DNA from: Limonium bicolor
Lineage: Eukaryota > Streptophyta > Magnoliopsida > Caryophyllales > Plumbaginaceae
Assembly: GCA_023374045.1 (NCBI GenBank)
Contig: CM041780.1
Location: 170,806,085-170,870,084, forward strand
Length of the DNA: 64,000 nt
Direction: 5' to 3'
In this document: piece by piece, positions 12,012 to 25,100 of the stretch
Numbering within the stretch: the stretch's first letter is position 1
Layout of the letters: every line of letters starts with the position of its first letter
The notes under the pieces: generated by a model
What the model saw: the letters and a program-made list of their open reading frames with translations, nothing else
Databases searched by the model: none
What the model was told of the DNA's origin: nothing
Translations under genes and position numbers: made by a program

Positions 12012-12208
12012 GAGTATAAATAACCCAAGAGTGTGGGTGAGATAATGAGTATAAATAACCCAGAGAAAGGGGTGAGTTTATGAATGTGTAACCCGAGAGA
12101 ATGGGTAAGTATAAGAATGAGTAACCCAAGAGAATGGGTGTGTGTACGAATGAGTAACCCGAGAGAACGGGTAAGTATAAGAATAAGTGACCCGAGAGAG
12201 AGGGTGAG
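12012..12208 (+). repeat. LTR minisatellite (~35-bp units), copy 2
   Basis: Six units; consensus near GTAACCCGAGAGAATGGGTA then AGTATAAGAATGA. Several units contain GGTAAGTAT, a near-perfect plant 5' splice-site sequence, next to an ACCC...GGGT hairpin. Confidence 0.8.
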
Positions 12209-12861
12209 GTATTGAATAAGTAAACAAGGCATAGTGAGGAATAACCCTCAATGCCTAAGAGTAACCAGTTACCACTAACAACATTGTTATGTTAGTTAGG
12301 AATCGTGTTCCGTGATTGGATGTAGATTCCTTGTGTGATATACATATATATTGTATTGTCATGATGCATGTTGTTTGATTAAAATGAACTCCATGTATAT
12401 CCGACCCAAAGTAGTCGGTGTACCGCGGTTAGCACGCGGTATATGCGAATTTCATGCGCAGCGTAAGCTGACCCCCTAGGGGGAACGTTTTTAGTGTGCA
12501 GGTACTTGAAGCTGACCACCGTTCGAGAGAGTAGGACGGGGACAGTTATGAAGCGTGGGTAGTTAGATCGTAATTACTTATGCATTTAAATGAGGTGTAA
12601 GTCCGAGTATGTTATCGGCATCCGTATATTGTAGACTCGGTATAGTAAAGAAGTGGAATGAGTATTGTATTTGTATGATGTACTCGGTTGATCCAGTCCA
12701 TCAGACCGTTACTGTATGTGAGATAGGCCTGGTTAGCCATATGGGTGGCTAACGGCGTTGTTTCACCCCTCGTTGTAATTAGAGTTCCACTGCGTGAGTA
12801 AGTGTAATTAGTAACGGATTATGAGGTAATGATGAGATTAACGGTTGGGGTGTTACAAAAA

Positions 12862-12873
12862 TGGTATCAGAGC
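12862..12873 (+). other. Primer-binding site, copy 2
   Basis: TGGTATCAGAGC, 9,322 bases after the first; the overlapping 10-bp hairpin (12866-12889) is intact. Confidence 0.92.
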
Positions 12874-15800
12874 GAAGTATCGCTCTGATGACTGGAAATA
12901 CCGAGCTTAGGAGATACCGAGTTAGGAATTAGAGACTTAGGGCTATGGGTTGAGAGGTAGCGTGAGAGATGCGCTAGATAGGAACTTCCAGTATGTTCTG
13001 GATACCTACAATACCAAACCCGCCCTCCACAACCCCCGCATTAAAAGCTCGGGAAGAACACCAGAGAGATGGGAAAACCCAATCTGGCAGTTAATAAATA
13101 TCTCAATATGAACCAGAACCTGTCATGCGGTAAGTCCCGAGAACCGGAAAGCCCGGAGACGGATCCCGCTGGAATGACAATAACCGCACATAATGGCGAG
13201 AGACCGAGAAATCCTAATCCAAGGAGACCGAAATCTGTGGCAACTTGGGGCGACATGCTTAGCAGTCGCGAGAACCTAGCTAGCCGAGCAACAGCAAGAA
13301 GAAAGCACTAACCGTGCAAGAAGGCGGATTAATGAGAAGCAATGATAATAACAAAAACCGAGACACATGTCTACGGACCGCCATAACTAAATAATACCAT
13401 CAACGGTACACTAACCGACTAAGAATCTAGTCAAGAGTAGATACACCCACCCTGCCACACCCGAAGAGATTGCAATACCTAACGGGCACAGCTTAGACAG
13501 CTACGAGCATAGCTACGGGATATACCCGAATGGGACTACCAAAGTGGTACCTAAATAAGTTGAACCTCGGTAACCACAGTAAAGACGTGGGAACGAGCAA
13601 CGAGGTAAAGCCTAGAATTAAAGTAATTAAGGAACTCCGAGAATGGAGAAGCACCTAAGGAATGACAGTCATGTCAAGGTGAATGAGAATCAGCTCCAAG
13701 GAGCAGACATCCAACTAGGGGATCAAGGAAGAGCCAACGAGGCTACCAATTACAATGTGAACAATACCGTGACCGGTATGAGTTAACCCAAAACTGCCTG
13801 TACCGCGCACTTGCCTCGGCAAGTGCAGTATAACGGACAGCTAAGAAGAGCTTTGACAAGCGACCAGTACTAGCAAGTACCAAGACGGCAAGAGAAGCCA
13901 ACATAGCATCACAAACCCTAAAGAATTCTGAAACGAAACCTTGGTGAGGCCTAATGGCCTGACCACTATATTGGAAAACATACCAGCCAGCGAGAAGCTG
14001 CGGCATTGAAATGCCATGGACATTTATTTTCAACCCAAATCTTTCTTTCAAACAGAGTATTTTCCAAAAAACTCCTAAATTCTAAAAAAAAAAAAAACCA
14101 AACCAGAGAACCACGGTAAGTTATCATATAATGATATAAGAGGAGTTGGCAACAGAATACTTCACTTAGGCGTGACCGACACTACAAGTGTACACAAATG
14201 AGACATGGAACGACCGCACTCCAAAGGAGCTTGCGGGCCTGACAGACCAATTATGAGTTAGTTGGGTAAGTGGTAACGTATCAATAAGATACTCCATGTA
14301 TGTATACAAGTAGAGTACGGTACACGGGAAGTAGCCCACTCCATACTACGGACGAAAGAGCCAATCCAAACCAAGACAGTGGACACCTCGAATGATCGAA
14401 GAACACAAGGAAGCTTACCGAGTTAAGGGAGTCTAGAATCCAGTAAGGTCACGGACCTAAGGATAAGGCGTTAAAAAGTGCGAGAAGCACAGAGTATTAA
14501 GTACAGACATTGGAAATGTCTCAGGAAATACCTAATAACTGGGTGAATACCAGTGTAAATAATACGGCGAATGCCTAAATGAACTTATTAATGTACGATA
14601 AACGGGATAGAATTCCCACTTTATACCTCACTGAAGAGAATAATGACCTGACCCAGAAGGTGTTAGAGGTACCAAGGATCTACCCAATAATGGGAGACAT
14701 TACAACCCTAAACGGGATGGTCAAGGACATAGCCGCAAGGCGAAGTCACAACTGAACATAACCATGAGTACAAGCCAGATGTAATGGCATTACTCAGTAA
14801 CACCCAGGAGCAATCCGAGAAGGGTGCCGGAGTCAACATTAGTTGAACGAAACATCGTGTTGAGAACACAAGTGTTTAAGCAAACACTCGGGTAGAACCC
14901 GAAGGGATCCCTCGTAACACGGGATACCCTAAAATGCTAGAGGGCATGAATTAGTATCAAAATACTTTAAGGGTCTTCCATGTTTGGAAGCGTGATGAAA
15001 CTACCATATCAAAACCCAGTAATACCTCCAAACCATTTAATGGTATACGGAGGAGCGGAAACCTGTATAAACAGCCCGCATGGAGCATGGCGAGGCAATG
15101 TGGCTTACAAGCCGGTAACTAACTGCAACTTGTAGATCTAAACGTTGTAAACCTATGCATAGAGGCATAAGAGGAACAGTGAAGAATGAACCACTACCTT
15201 AGAGTGGGGATACCACTTGTTATTATGGGGCCTATGGAGCGGCATTTGCGTGAATCCTCCAGAGAAAGGCTACCACCTAGGTATGAAATGTGAAACCGCT
15301 AAAGCGGTGTAGTAAAACTTGAGCATGTGTATATTGCCAATGAGTATATGAACAATAGTAGAGTATAAAGAGGAACCTCCATAGCAGCAATTCGAACCAA
15401 AAAGCAATCGGTTGAGTAGTAAACACTGTAAGTGTGCAATATGAACTGCAGAGCAAGCAGCGCGCAAGTGCGCAGAGAGATTTAAAGAATAACGTATTTC
15501 ATTGAGCCAAGTGAGTGGCAAGCCATAGTATAAATGGCGGGAGTACATGAGCGGCAACTAAAGTAGTAGCGGATGCCATATAAGCGAATGTTGTAACGGG
15601 TAGAACATGGTACGCAGCAAGCAACCGTTGAAAGAGTATAACTAGTTAGTGATATGAAGCTGATGAGAAAATATGGTATAGGAGACATAATCATTCCTAT
15701 CCCATGAGAGACTTACTGTCAAGGGTTTACGCTTCTGCACTCTGTATGACTGAGTGTTTTGGTATTGCACTTGTGCGGTAATGACCGAGTGGGAGAGCCA

Positions 15801-17859
15801 GGAATTGAGAAATGTCAACGAAGCCTGTTGAGTGAGAATCTAGAGAGATAACCGTGCGGCCATTGGCTAAAGATGCACAAAGAACGGGGGCAGTAACCCA
15901 CAGGGCCCAGGATCGATGTGTGGAAAAATGTAGAGTAGTATGAATGAAGAACTCTGGTACAGAACCAAGAAACAAACATAATCCATGAGCCATTATTAAA
16001 CGAGGAAGCACTACATGCTAAGTAGTAGCTTGACCTCAACCGACAATAAGTCGGGAAAAGTAAGCGAATAACCACGAAGGTATACAGAGTTATACAAATA
16101 GATTTCCAGAGAGTTGGAGAGAAAATCTATAACTCATCGAATTCGCATACGGTAAGAGATACCAAGCGACGATTGAAATACATTGAGAATACCAAAGAGC
16201 GAATTAAGCTCTAGTTATCAGGTCACGCAGCAGAAGCTTGTGGACCGTGATTCAGGGTTAAGTATACCTGTGTCATAAACCCCTTGAAGCCCTAGAGGCT
16301 AGAACCGAACCCGGTTATGAGTTAATTAACCGTACTGAAGTTAAAACACTTCATAATACTCGAATTAATGAACCAATGTTCAGTGATAACATATGGTTGG
16401 TTACGCGGGCGTAACCCCTTTTAAGGGGGGTAGGGCGAGAAACCGCTTAGAGTATGTTTTACGTATTGGTGCGTAAACTACTATGTGCATAGCACAAAAA
16501 GAAATTGTTTTGATGATTGGAACTTATGTTACATAAACATAGGCACCCATTCATTGTGTAATAATGAGTATGGTGCATGAGAGATGCAAGTAATGAGAAT
16601 GTAATATTTATGAAAAGAGGAGTAGAGAGACTCCTAGGGAATGAGAATCCCTATAGTATATGTCTAGTGAGATTAGACATGAGTTATGATGAGTATGAAT
16701 CGGCATGAAACCGATGTGTAACCTAAGAGGGAGTGAGTTCCCTAGGTGATTTTATTTGAGAATGATTGATGGAGTGAGTTCCATCCTTTGGAGTTGTATG
16801 TTATGTGTTTTAAATTGAGCAACAATTTGAGTAAATGAAGCCATAAGTATGGAATACCTAGGTAAAGTAGTGAAGCAATGAGAATGACAAATGACCTAAG
16901 TACTAGGAACTAGAGATTAATTGAAACGAATTGTTTCGTGAATATGACTAGAAAGAGTAAAAGATAGAAAACGAAAATGTTTGACTATCTGATTGTGTGA
17001 AATTGACGTGGGAGGTGGAACTTGATCTGCTAGCGATCAAGGGAAACCGAACACAAATTGGGGTGGAAGGATAATTCAACACTGATGCTGATCACATCAG
17101 GGTTAGATGATTCTTGAAGCTCCCTATAGTGGTCACAAGTAATCACGCTAAGAAAGATACAGCTACCATAAATCTGATTTGGGTGTGTGTGATGTTTTAA
17201 AAAGAATTTTCAAACAGATTTTGAAAAAGAATTTTCTTCAAATATGAAGATGGAAATGAAAACTGGTTTTGAAACCGCTATCACCCGCCGATGGCTGAAC
17301 CTTAAGTCTTGATGACCGGTAGAACGGTGGGCGTGTATTAGTTTTGAAACCATTGCACCGTACGTGCGGCGGTCCTAAGTGACCGGTTGGGGCGGTGTCA
17401 GTGTGTGATTTTTCCAAAGGCAGCGGGACGGGGAGAGTACCCTGAGATGTTCCTGTGTTGAGTGAGTCAACCAGAGTGCCTGAGGATATGTATATTTGTA
17501 ACGTTTTGATCAGAACCGAAGGGACCGTGGGCCAGAGAGAGTAAGCGCCCATTTGTCATGAAACGGCCGTGAACCAGAAAGAGTAAGTGTTCAACGTGAC
17601 CGGTACCTGAGGGATCAGTAGTATATCACTCAACATGGATTCGAGGACTGTAGTGCCTTCTTGTCTTCGGACCGATTCCATGGAGAGAGTAAAAAGAGTA
17701 TTTTTGATTACTATACATGCTGTGATATGTGTGTGGTATGTGTAGTATGAAATGAGACTGACTTGTGGAGTCAGTAGGGTTATACATGTACTATAACCTT
17801 GGCATAGTACGCCATGAGAGTAACCATCTAGATTCACCAACTTTGAGGACAAAGTTCCT

Positions 17860-17870
17860 AAGGGGGGTAG
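17860..17870 (+). other. Polypurine tract, copy 2
   Basis: AAGGGGGGTAG with the same AT spacer before the LTR as in copy 1. Confidence 0.85.
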
Positions 17871-19901
17871 ATTTTAATACCCCGGATCTAAAAATGGCGA
17901 TTTAATTACTCTAATAAAATTATTAAGGGCCTAAATGTGCCTAGAGAGTATTGGTAAAAAGAATAAAACCAAAAGAAAAGAGAAAACGCTTGAAAAGCGA
18001 AAAACGCTAAAAATGCGCGTTAAATGAGTATAAGAGATATATGATCTCGAGAGGGTCCGAGATGGATTTCCTAAGGCTTAGTTAGGCCTAATTAGTATAC
18101 GGGAATGATTCCCGAAGAAAACGGATCCAAATAATGGATTAAAACGCTAATTAAGCATAAAAGCACGTTTTTCGAGAAAACCCGAAAACGTGACTTTAAG
18201 TGGTCAAATGGACCCGTAAAAATTATAGTTGATTAAATAACTATAATTAAGTATTAATGGAAGCTTAATAACCATTAAAATTAATTAAACGAGAAAATTC
18301 CGAAAAAACGGACCCGGTAAGTGAATAGTGACAAAACCGGGAGACGAGACGCGTTTAATTCGAAAAGACGAAAAACGACCCGGGCTATTATTTAATGTGG
18401 GCCGGTTTTAATTATAATGTGTACACCCATTAATAGCTTGCTAGCTATTAAGTAATAACAAGACAAATAAATAAATAAGTAAAGCAAATAGTATAAAGTA
18501 AAAGTAAAATAAAGAACTCACCTCCTCACCTTCTATTCTCATTTCACGTATTGAATTGCTCCAGAGACTTGCAAACTTCTTCTTCTTCCTCTGTTAGTCG
18601 CGACACCAACAGCTCACAAGCCTCACCTTCTTCCTCCTCTAACTTTCTCATTTCTTCACCGAATCCCACAAAAATACTACCGTTGGATTCGTATCGGCGA
18701 GGGCTACGTTTTCCACCCCTCAAAATCTTGATTCCCCCACCTTCACTTCCATGGATGTTGGATCTTTTGAAGCTTTAAGAGCTGATTTTAACTCTCCTCC
18801 ACCTCCTTAATGTCTTAAGGTAATAATAAGTAAGAGTTTTGGCCATTTCAAGCTTGTTCTTGTAATTTGGGAAATTTTCCCTCACGTTGAATTTTTCCCC
18901 ATGTTAGCCGTGAGCATCTTGCTCTTGTGGAGGGATGGAAACTCTTCCAATGGATTGCCAAGCTGTCCATTTGGTTATTCTAAGGTAAGACCTAAGCTAA
19001 ACCTTGAAAACTAGCTCCTTGGAATATATAGGGTTATGTGGAAAATATTGAAACTTACTTTGTTGTGTGTGTGTGGGGATATGATTGTAGTTGGCAATCT
19101 ATACTCCTTGGTATGTTGTGAAAACAAGAAGAGAAAGAGGGAACAAGAGAAAGAAGAGGAAGAGGAGTAAAAACCGAGAATAAACAAGGTAATGGGCTTA
19201 CCTTGCGTTGGTTTTATTTGGTTGGGAAAACTTATGTTGGTGTTGTATAAACAACCTTGAGCTTGAATGGGTGTAGTTGTGATACTACAATGATGGTAGT
19301 TAAATGAGAATGTTTAATGTGGTTTAAGTGTGCAAACAAACCTAGGAAACTAAGCTAGTCATATGTGAGAACTATGGGAATGTTATGTGTTTATTGGTGC
19401 CTAAACAAAACGGGTGAAGATTGTGTTTGTGAGTACATCTAGTGTGGTGAAAATGCTTAGGAAAGCAAGTAGGTGCTGTCAAAATTTGCCTAGGAATGGA
19501 TAAGTTTGGGTGTTTGATTAAGGAAGAAACTAGGTGGTTTAAGAGGTTTAAGTTGTTGGTTAATGGCTTGAAAACCAAACTAAGAAGAAGAGTGTGTTAG
19601 TAGTGGAAATAATGTCAATTGAAGTGCTAGGAATGGCATTAGTGGGTGAAGTTTGAATGTTGAGAAGAGAGTGCCCAATCTGTTACAAGAGCTTTGGAAA
19701 ACAAGAAAACTAGTTATGGAAATATAAGTGGTTTTGAGTAAGAATTTGGGTAAGGGTTTAACCCATGATTTGAAGAGGTTTAGAGCATGTTTAAAGGTGG
19801 TTAAACATGTGGAAAACTTGTGGAAAGTTTATGGAAAGATTAAGGGTGGTTTAAGGATTGATTTGGAGTGGAAAAATCAAGTGTGGAGCAGGTTTTAGCA
19901 G

Positions 19902-20083
19902 GGTCCGGGACTTGGTCCTTGGACAAAGTCCCGGACCACATCTAAATTAAGGCCGAGAGTGCAAGTACTGCCTTGGTCCGGGACTATACTCCAGGACAAG
20001 GTCCCGGACCATATATAAATTTCACCCGAGAGTTTAGTTTGCAATTGGTCCGGGACTTAGGGTAAGTACCAAGTCCCGGACCA
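19902..20083 (+). repeat. Triple GGTCCGGGAC hairpin module, LTR copy 3
   Basis: All three stems are intact (12, 10 and 12 bp), as in copy 2. Confidence 0.88.
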
Positions 20084-21327
20084 CCCCCAGAAACCTACAG
20101 AGAGTGTTTTAAAGGGTTTAAATGATGGGGGATTGAATGTTAATGATGTTATAAGATGTTAAGGCCTTGTTTGGTGAGATGTAAAGGCCCTAAGAAGTGT
20201 TAGAAAGTGTTAGAAGTGCTTGAGAAGTGAGAGCTTAAAGTAACAAAAGTGAACCGAGATAACGGGATAACGGGGTAAACTACGGGAGTAACATTTAATT
20301 ATGTTCCGTATAAGCTTAGTATTAATAATAATGTTTGAAACATTATCAGAGAGTCGTGCGTGACCCGAGGACGGTGAGATGACACGGTAAAAGTGAAAAC
20401 CCCGGTGAAAGGTATGATTTTCTCATGCCCCGTATGCTAACCGAGTTACTCTGATTTGTGTGTTTGTGTGCCGGCTTAATCAAGAGTAAAGCATGAAAAT
20501 AATCCCTTGTTTGATTATGTATGCCTTGAGGTATGTTGTATGAGCTAACATACTTGTATGCCGGTGAGGTCTAACAGAGTGCCTAGACCGACTCATAGTG
20601 AGTAATGATTGACTAATAACCCGTAGTACGGGTAGTCTCATAAGCAATGGAAATATGCAAACACACATAAACTATCGATTAAAGTATAACGATATCGTAA
20701 ACATATGAACTCCCTAGAATGTGAGGAGATGTGCGGGTTGAGTAAATACCCGATAACGGTTAGAAAACCTTATTGAAACGATCCACGAAATAGATATGAG
20801 TGGAGAGATAAATGAACCTCCATCGAGAGGATTGAAGTTAGTCCAATGATGTGAACATATAAGAAAGGTAAAAGAGACCTAAGGGACTATGTGACTCCCT
20901 TGAGATACGGTCGACCTCTTATATGAGAATTTTACCCGGTATAAGAAAATATCCGAATGTATAGTATATGAATGTAAGGGTAACCCTTAAGCCTAAGATT
21001 ACCCGAATTTAAGTAAGTTCCCAAAGTCATTAGAAACATCGAGAATGATGCTTCTAGACTAATATACATGATATTATTATAACTCCGAGAGAGGAGTGTA
21101 CGGGAACGAGAGTAGTCCGAGAGTAGTCGGACCTAAGTAAAAGAGATAGGAACTAAGAGAGAGTTCCGCGAGCTAGTTGAACCTTCCCACCATGCTAGAC
21201 CCAGAGTAGGGTCGAAACCGGGGAAGTAAGACTATGCTCGAGAGCCATGAGTTTTGGCTCGAGTATGTATTAAGAGTAACAAGCGTGACGTAGGGGACCT
21301 GTAGTGTCTCGAGGATCTACAAGAGCT

Positions 21328-21524
21328 TGAGTATAAATAACCCAAGAGTGTGGGTGAGATAATGAGTATAAATAACCCGAGAGAAAGGGGTGAGTTTATG
21401 AATGTGTAACCCGAGAGAATGGGTAAGTATAAGAATGAGTAACCCAAGAGAATGGGGTGTGTACGAATGAGTAACCCGAGAGAACGGGTAAGTATAAGAA
21501 TAAGTGACCCGAGAGAGAGGGTGA
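21328..21524 (+). repeat. LTR minisatellite, copy 3
   Basis: Six units; the fourth reads GAATGGGGTGTGTACG, a small length change from copy 2. Confidence 0.8.
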
Positions 21525-22178
21525 GGTATTGAATAAGTAAACAAGGCATAGTGAGGAATAACCCTCAATGCCTAAGAGTAACCAGTTACCACTAACAACA
21601 TTGTTATGTTAGTTAGGAATCGTGTTCCGTGATTGGATGTAGATTCCTTGTGTGATATACATATATATTGTATTGTCATGATGCATGTTGTTTGATTAAA
21701 ATGAACTCCATGTATATCCGACCCAAAGTAGTCGGTGTACCGCGGTTAGCACGCGGTATATGCGAATTTCATGCGCAGCGTAAGCTGACCCCCTAGGGGG
21801 AACGTTTTTAGTGTGCAGGTACTTGAAGCTGACCACCGTTCGAGAGAGTAGGACGGGGACAGTTATGAAGCGTGGGTAGTTAGATCGTAATTACTTATGC
21901 ATTTAAATGAGGTGTAAGTCCGAGTATGTTATCGGCATCCGTATATTGTAGACTCGGTATAGTAAAGAAGTGGAATGAGTATTGTATTTGTATGATGTAC
22001 TCGGTTGATCCAGTCCATCAGACCGTTACTGTATGTGAGATAGGCCTGGTTAGCCATATGGGTGGCTAACGGCGTTGTTTCACCCCTCGTTGTAATTAGA
22101 GTTCCACTGCGTGAGTAAGTGTAATTAGTAACGGATTATGAGGTAATGATGAGATTAACGGTTGGGGTGTTACAAAAA

Positions 22179-22190
22179 TGGTATCAGAGC
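22179..22190 (+). other. Primer-binding site, copy 3
   Basis: TGGTATCAGAGC is intact, but the partner arm of the overlapping hairpin reads TCTCTGAT after a 2-base deletion, cutting the stem from 10 to 7 bp. Confidence 0.9.
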
Positions 22191-25100
22191 GAAGTATCTC
22201 TGATGACTGGAAATACCGAGCTTAGGAGATACCGAGTTAGGAATTAGAGACTTAGGGCTATGGGTTGAGAGGTAGCGTGAGAGATGCGCTAGATAGGAAC
22301 TTCCAGTATGTTCTGGATACCTACAATACCAAACCCGCCCTCCACAACCCCCGCATTAAAAGCTCGGGAAGAACACCAGAGAGATGGGAAAACCCAATCT
22401 GGCAGTTAATAAATATCTCAATATGAACCAGAACCTGTCATGCGGTAAGTCCCGAGAACCGGAAAGCCCGGAGACGGATCCCGCTGGAATGACAATAACC
22501 GCACATAATGGCGAGAGACCGAGAAATCCTAATCCAAGGAGACCGAAATCTGTGGCAACTTGGGGCGACATGCTTAGCAGTCGCGAGAACCTAGCTAGCC
22601 GAGCAACAGCAAGAAGAAAGCACTAACCGTGCAAGAAGGCGGATTAATGAGAAGCAATGATAATAACAAAAACCGAGACACATGTCTACGGACCGCCATA
22701 ACTAAATAATACCATCAACGGTACACTAACCGACTAAGAATCTAGTCAAGAGTAGATACACCCACCCTGCCACACCCGAAGAGATTGCAATACCTAACGG
22801 GCACAGCTTAGACAGCTACGAGCATAGCTACGGGATATACCCGAATGGGACTACCAAAGTGGTACCTAAATAAGTTGAACCTCGGTAACCACAGTAAAGA
22901 CGTGGGAACGAGCAACGAGGTAAAGCCTAGAATTAAAGTAATTAAGGAACTCCGAGAATGGAGAAGCACCTAAGGAATGACAGTCATGTCAAGGTGAATG
23001 AGAATCAGCTCCAAGGAGCAGACATCCAACTAGGGGATCAAGGAAGAGCCAACGAGGCTACCAATTACAATGTGAACAATACCGTGACCGGTATGAGTTA
23101 ACCCAAAAACTGCCTGTACCGCGCACTTGCCTCGGCAAGTGCAGTATAACGGACAGCTAAGAAGAGCTTTGACAAGCGACCAGTACTAGCAAGTACCAAG
23201 ACGGCAAGAGAAGCCAACATAGCATCACAAACCCTAAAGAATTCTGAAACGAAACCTTGGTGAGGCCTAATGGCCTGACCACTATATTGGAAAACATACC
23301 AGCCAGCGAGAAGCTGCGGCATTGAAATGCCATGGACATTTATTTTCAACCCAAATCTTTCTTTCAAACAGAGTATTTTCCAAAAAACTCCTAAATTCTA
23401 AAAAAAAAAAAAAACCAAACCAGAGAACCACGGTAAGTTATCATATAATGATATAAGAGGAGTTGGCAACAGAATACTTCACTTAGGCGTGACCGACACT
23501 ACAAGTGTACACAAATGAGACATGGAACGACCGCACTCCAAAGGAGCTTGCGGGCCTGACAGACCAATTATGAGTTAGTTGGGTAAGTGGTAACGTATCA
23601 ATAAGATACTCCATGTATGTATACAAGTAGAGTACGGTACACGGGAAGTAGCCCACTCCATACTACGGACGAAAGAGCCAATCCAAACCAAGACAGTGGA
23701 CACCTCGAATGATCGAAGAACACAAGGAAGCTTACCGAGTTAAGGGAGTCTAGAATCCAGTAAGGTCACGGACCTAAGGATAAGGCGTTAAAAAGTGCGA
23801 GAAGCACAGAGTATTAAGTACAGACATTGGAAATGTCTCAGGAAATACCTAATAACTGGGTGAATACCAGTGTAAATAATACGGCGAATGCCTAAATGAA
23901 CTTATTAATGTACGATAAACGGGATAGAATTCCCACTTTATACCTCACTGAAGAGAATAATGACCTGACCCAGAAGGTGTTAGAAGGTACCAAGGATCTA
24001 CCCAATAATGGGAGACATTACAACCCTAAACGGGATGGTCAAGGACATAGCCGCAAGGCGAAGTCACAACTGAACATAACCATGAGTACAAGCCAGATGT
24101 AATGGCATTACTCAGTAACACCCAGGAGCAATCCGAGAAGGGTGCCGGAGTCAACATTAGTTGAACGAAACATCGTGTTGAGAAACAAGTGTTTAAGCAA
24201 ACACTCGGGTAGAACCCGAAGGGATCCCTCGTAACACGGGATACCCTAAAATGCTAGAGGGCATGAATTAGTATCAAAATACTTTAAGGGTCTTCCATGT
24301 TTGGAAGCGTGATGAAACTACCATATCAAAACCCAGTAATACCTCCAAACCATTTAATGGTATACGGAGGAGCGGAAACCTGTATAAACAGCCCGCATGG
24401 AGCATGGCGAGGCAATGTGGCTTACAAGCCGGTAACTAACTGCAACTTGTAGATCTAAACGTTGTAAACCTATGCATAGAGGCATAAGAGGAACAGTGAA
24501 GAATGAAACACTACCTTAGAGAGTGGGGATACCACTTGTTATTATGGGGCCTATGGAGCGGCATTTGCGTGAATCCTCCAGAGAGAAAGGCTACCACCTA
24601 GGTATGAAATGTGAAAACCGCTAAAGCGTGTGTTGTAGTAAAACTGAGCATGTGTATATTGCCAATGAGTATATGAACAATAGTAGAGTATAAAGAGGAA
24701 CCTCCATAGCAGCAATTCGAACCAAAAAGCAATCGGTTGAGTAGTAAACACTGTAAGTGTGCAATATGAACTGCAGAGCAAGCAGCGCGCAAGTGTGCGA
24801 GAGAGATTTAAAGAATAACGTATTTCATTGAGCCAAGTGAGTGGCAAGCCATAGTATAAATGGCGGGAGTACATGAGCGGCAACTAAAGATAGTAGCGGA
24901 TGCCTATAAGCGAATGTTTGTACGGGTTAGAACATGGTACAGCAGCAAGCAACCGTTGTGAAAGAGTATAACTAGTTAGTGATATGAAGTGATGAATAAA
25001 ATAGTGTATAGGGGACTAATCATTCCTATCCCATGAGAGACCTTACTGTCAAGGGTTTACGCTTCTGCACTATGTATGATGAGGTTTGGTATTGCACTTG

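Larger units (their letters stand above)
8553..12857 (+). mobile_element. LTR copy 2, complete (4.3 kb)
   Basis: Starts TTTAATACCCC right after the polypurine tract and ends GGGGTGTTACA right before the next primer site. The ends are imperfect inverted repeats (9 of 11 positions), and the expected initial TG reads TT; the exact first base is uncertain by about two. From 5' to 3' it holds an AT-rich promoter-like zone with strong hairpins (8901-8928, 9110-9131), a TATA-like box (9172), a C/T-rich leader with small ORF, serial AAGGTAA donor-like sites (9500, 9665, 9869), three GGTCCGGGAC hairpins and the minisatellite. At this junction it serves as 3' LTR of one unit and 5' LTR of the next. It is taken as the reference copy here. 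Confidence 0.93.
12858..17872 (+). mobile_element. Internal domain of LARD-like element, copy 2
   Basis: About 5.015 kb, nearly identical to the domain at 3536. Private differences include one A fewer in an A run near 13,788, one A lost near 14,668 (which breaks the short frame corresponding to 5258-5464) and GGGTGTGTGTGATG at 17,180. No gag or pol. The private changes mark it as a separate copy rather than an assembly duplicate of copy 1. Confidence 0.85.
17873..22174 (+). mobile_element. LTR copy 3, complete
   Basis: 4,302 bp, almost the same as copy 2. Private differences include ACTTTGTTGTGTGTGTG near 19,057 and CAAAACGGGTGAAG near 19,408. Ends in TGTTACA at 22,174. Flanked by internal domains on both sides, with no target-site duplication. 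Confidence 0.93.
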
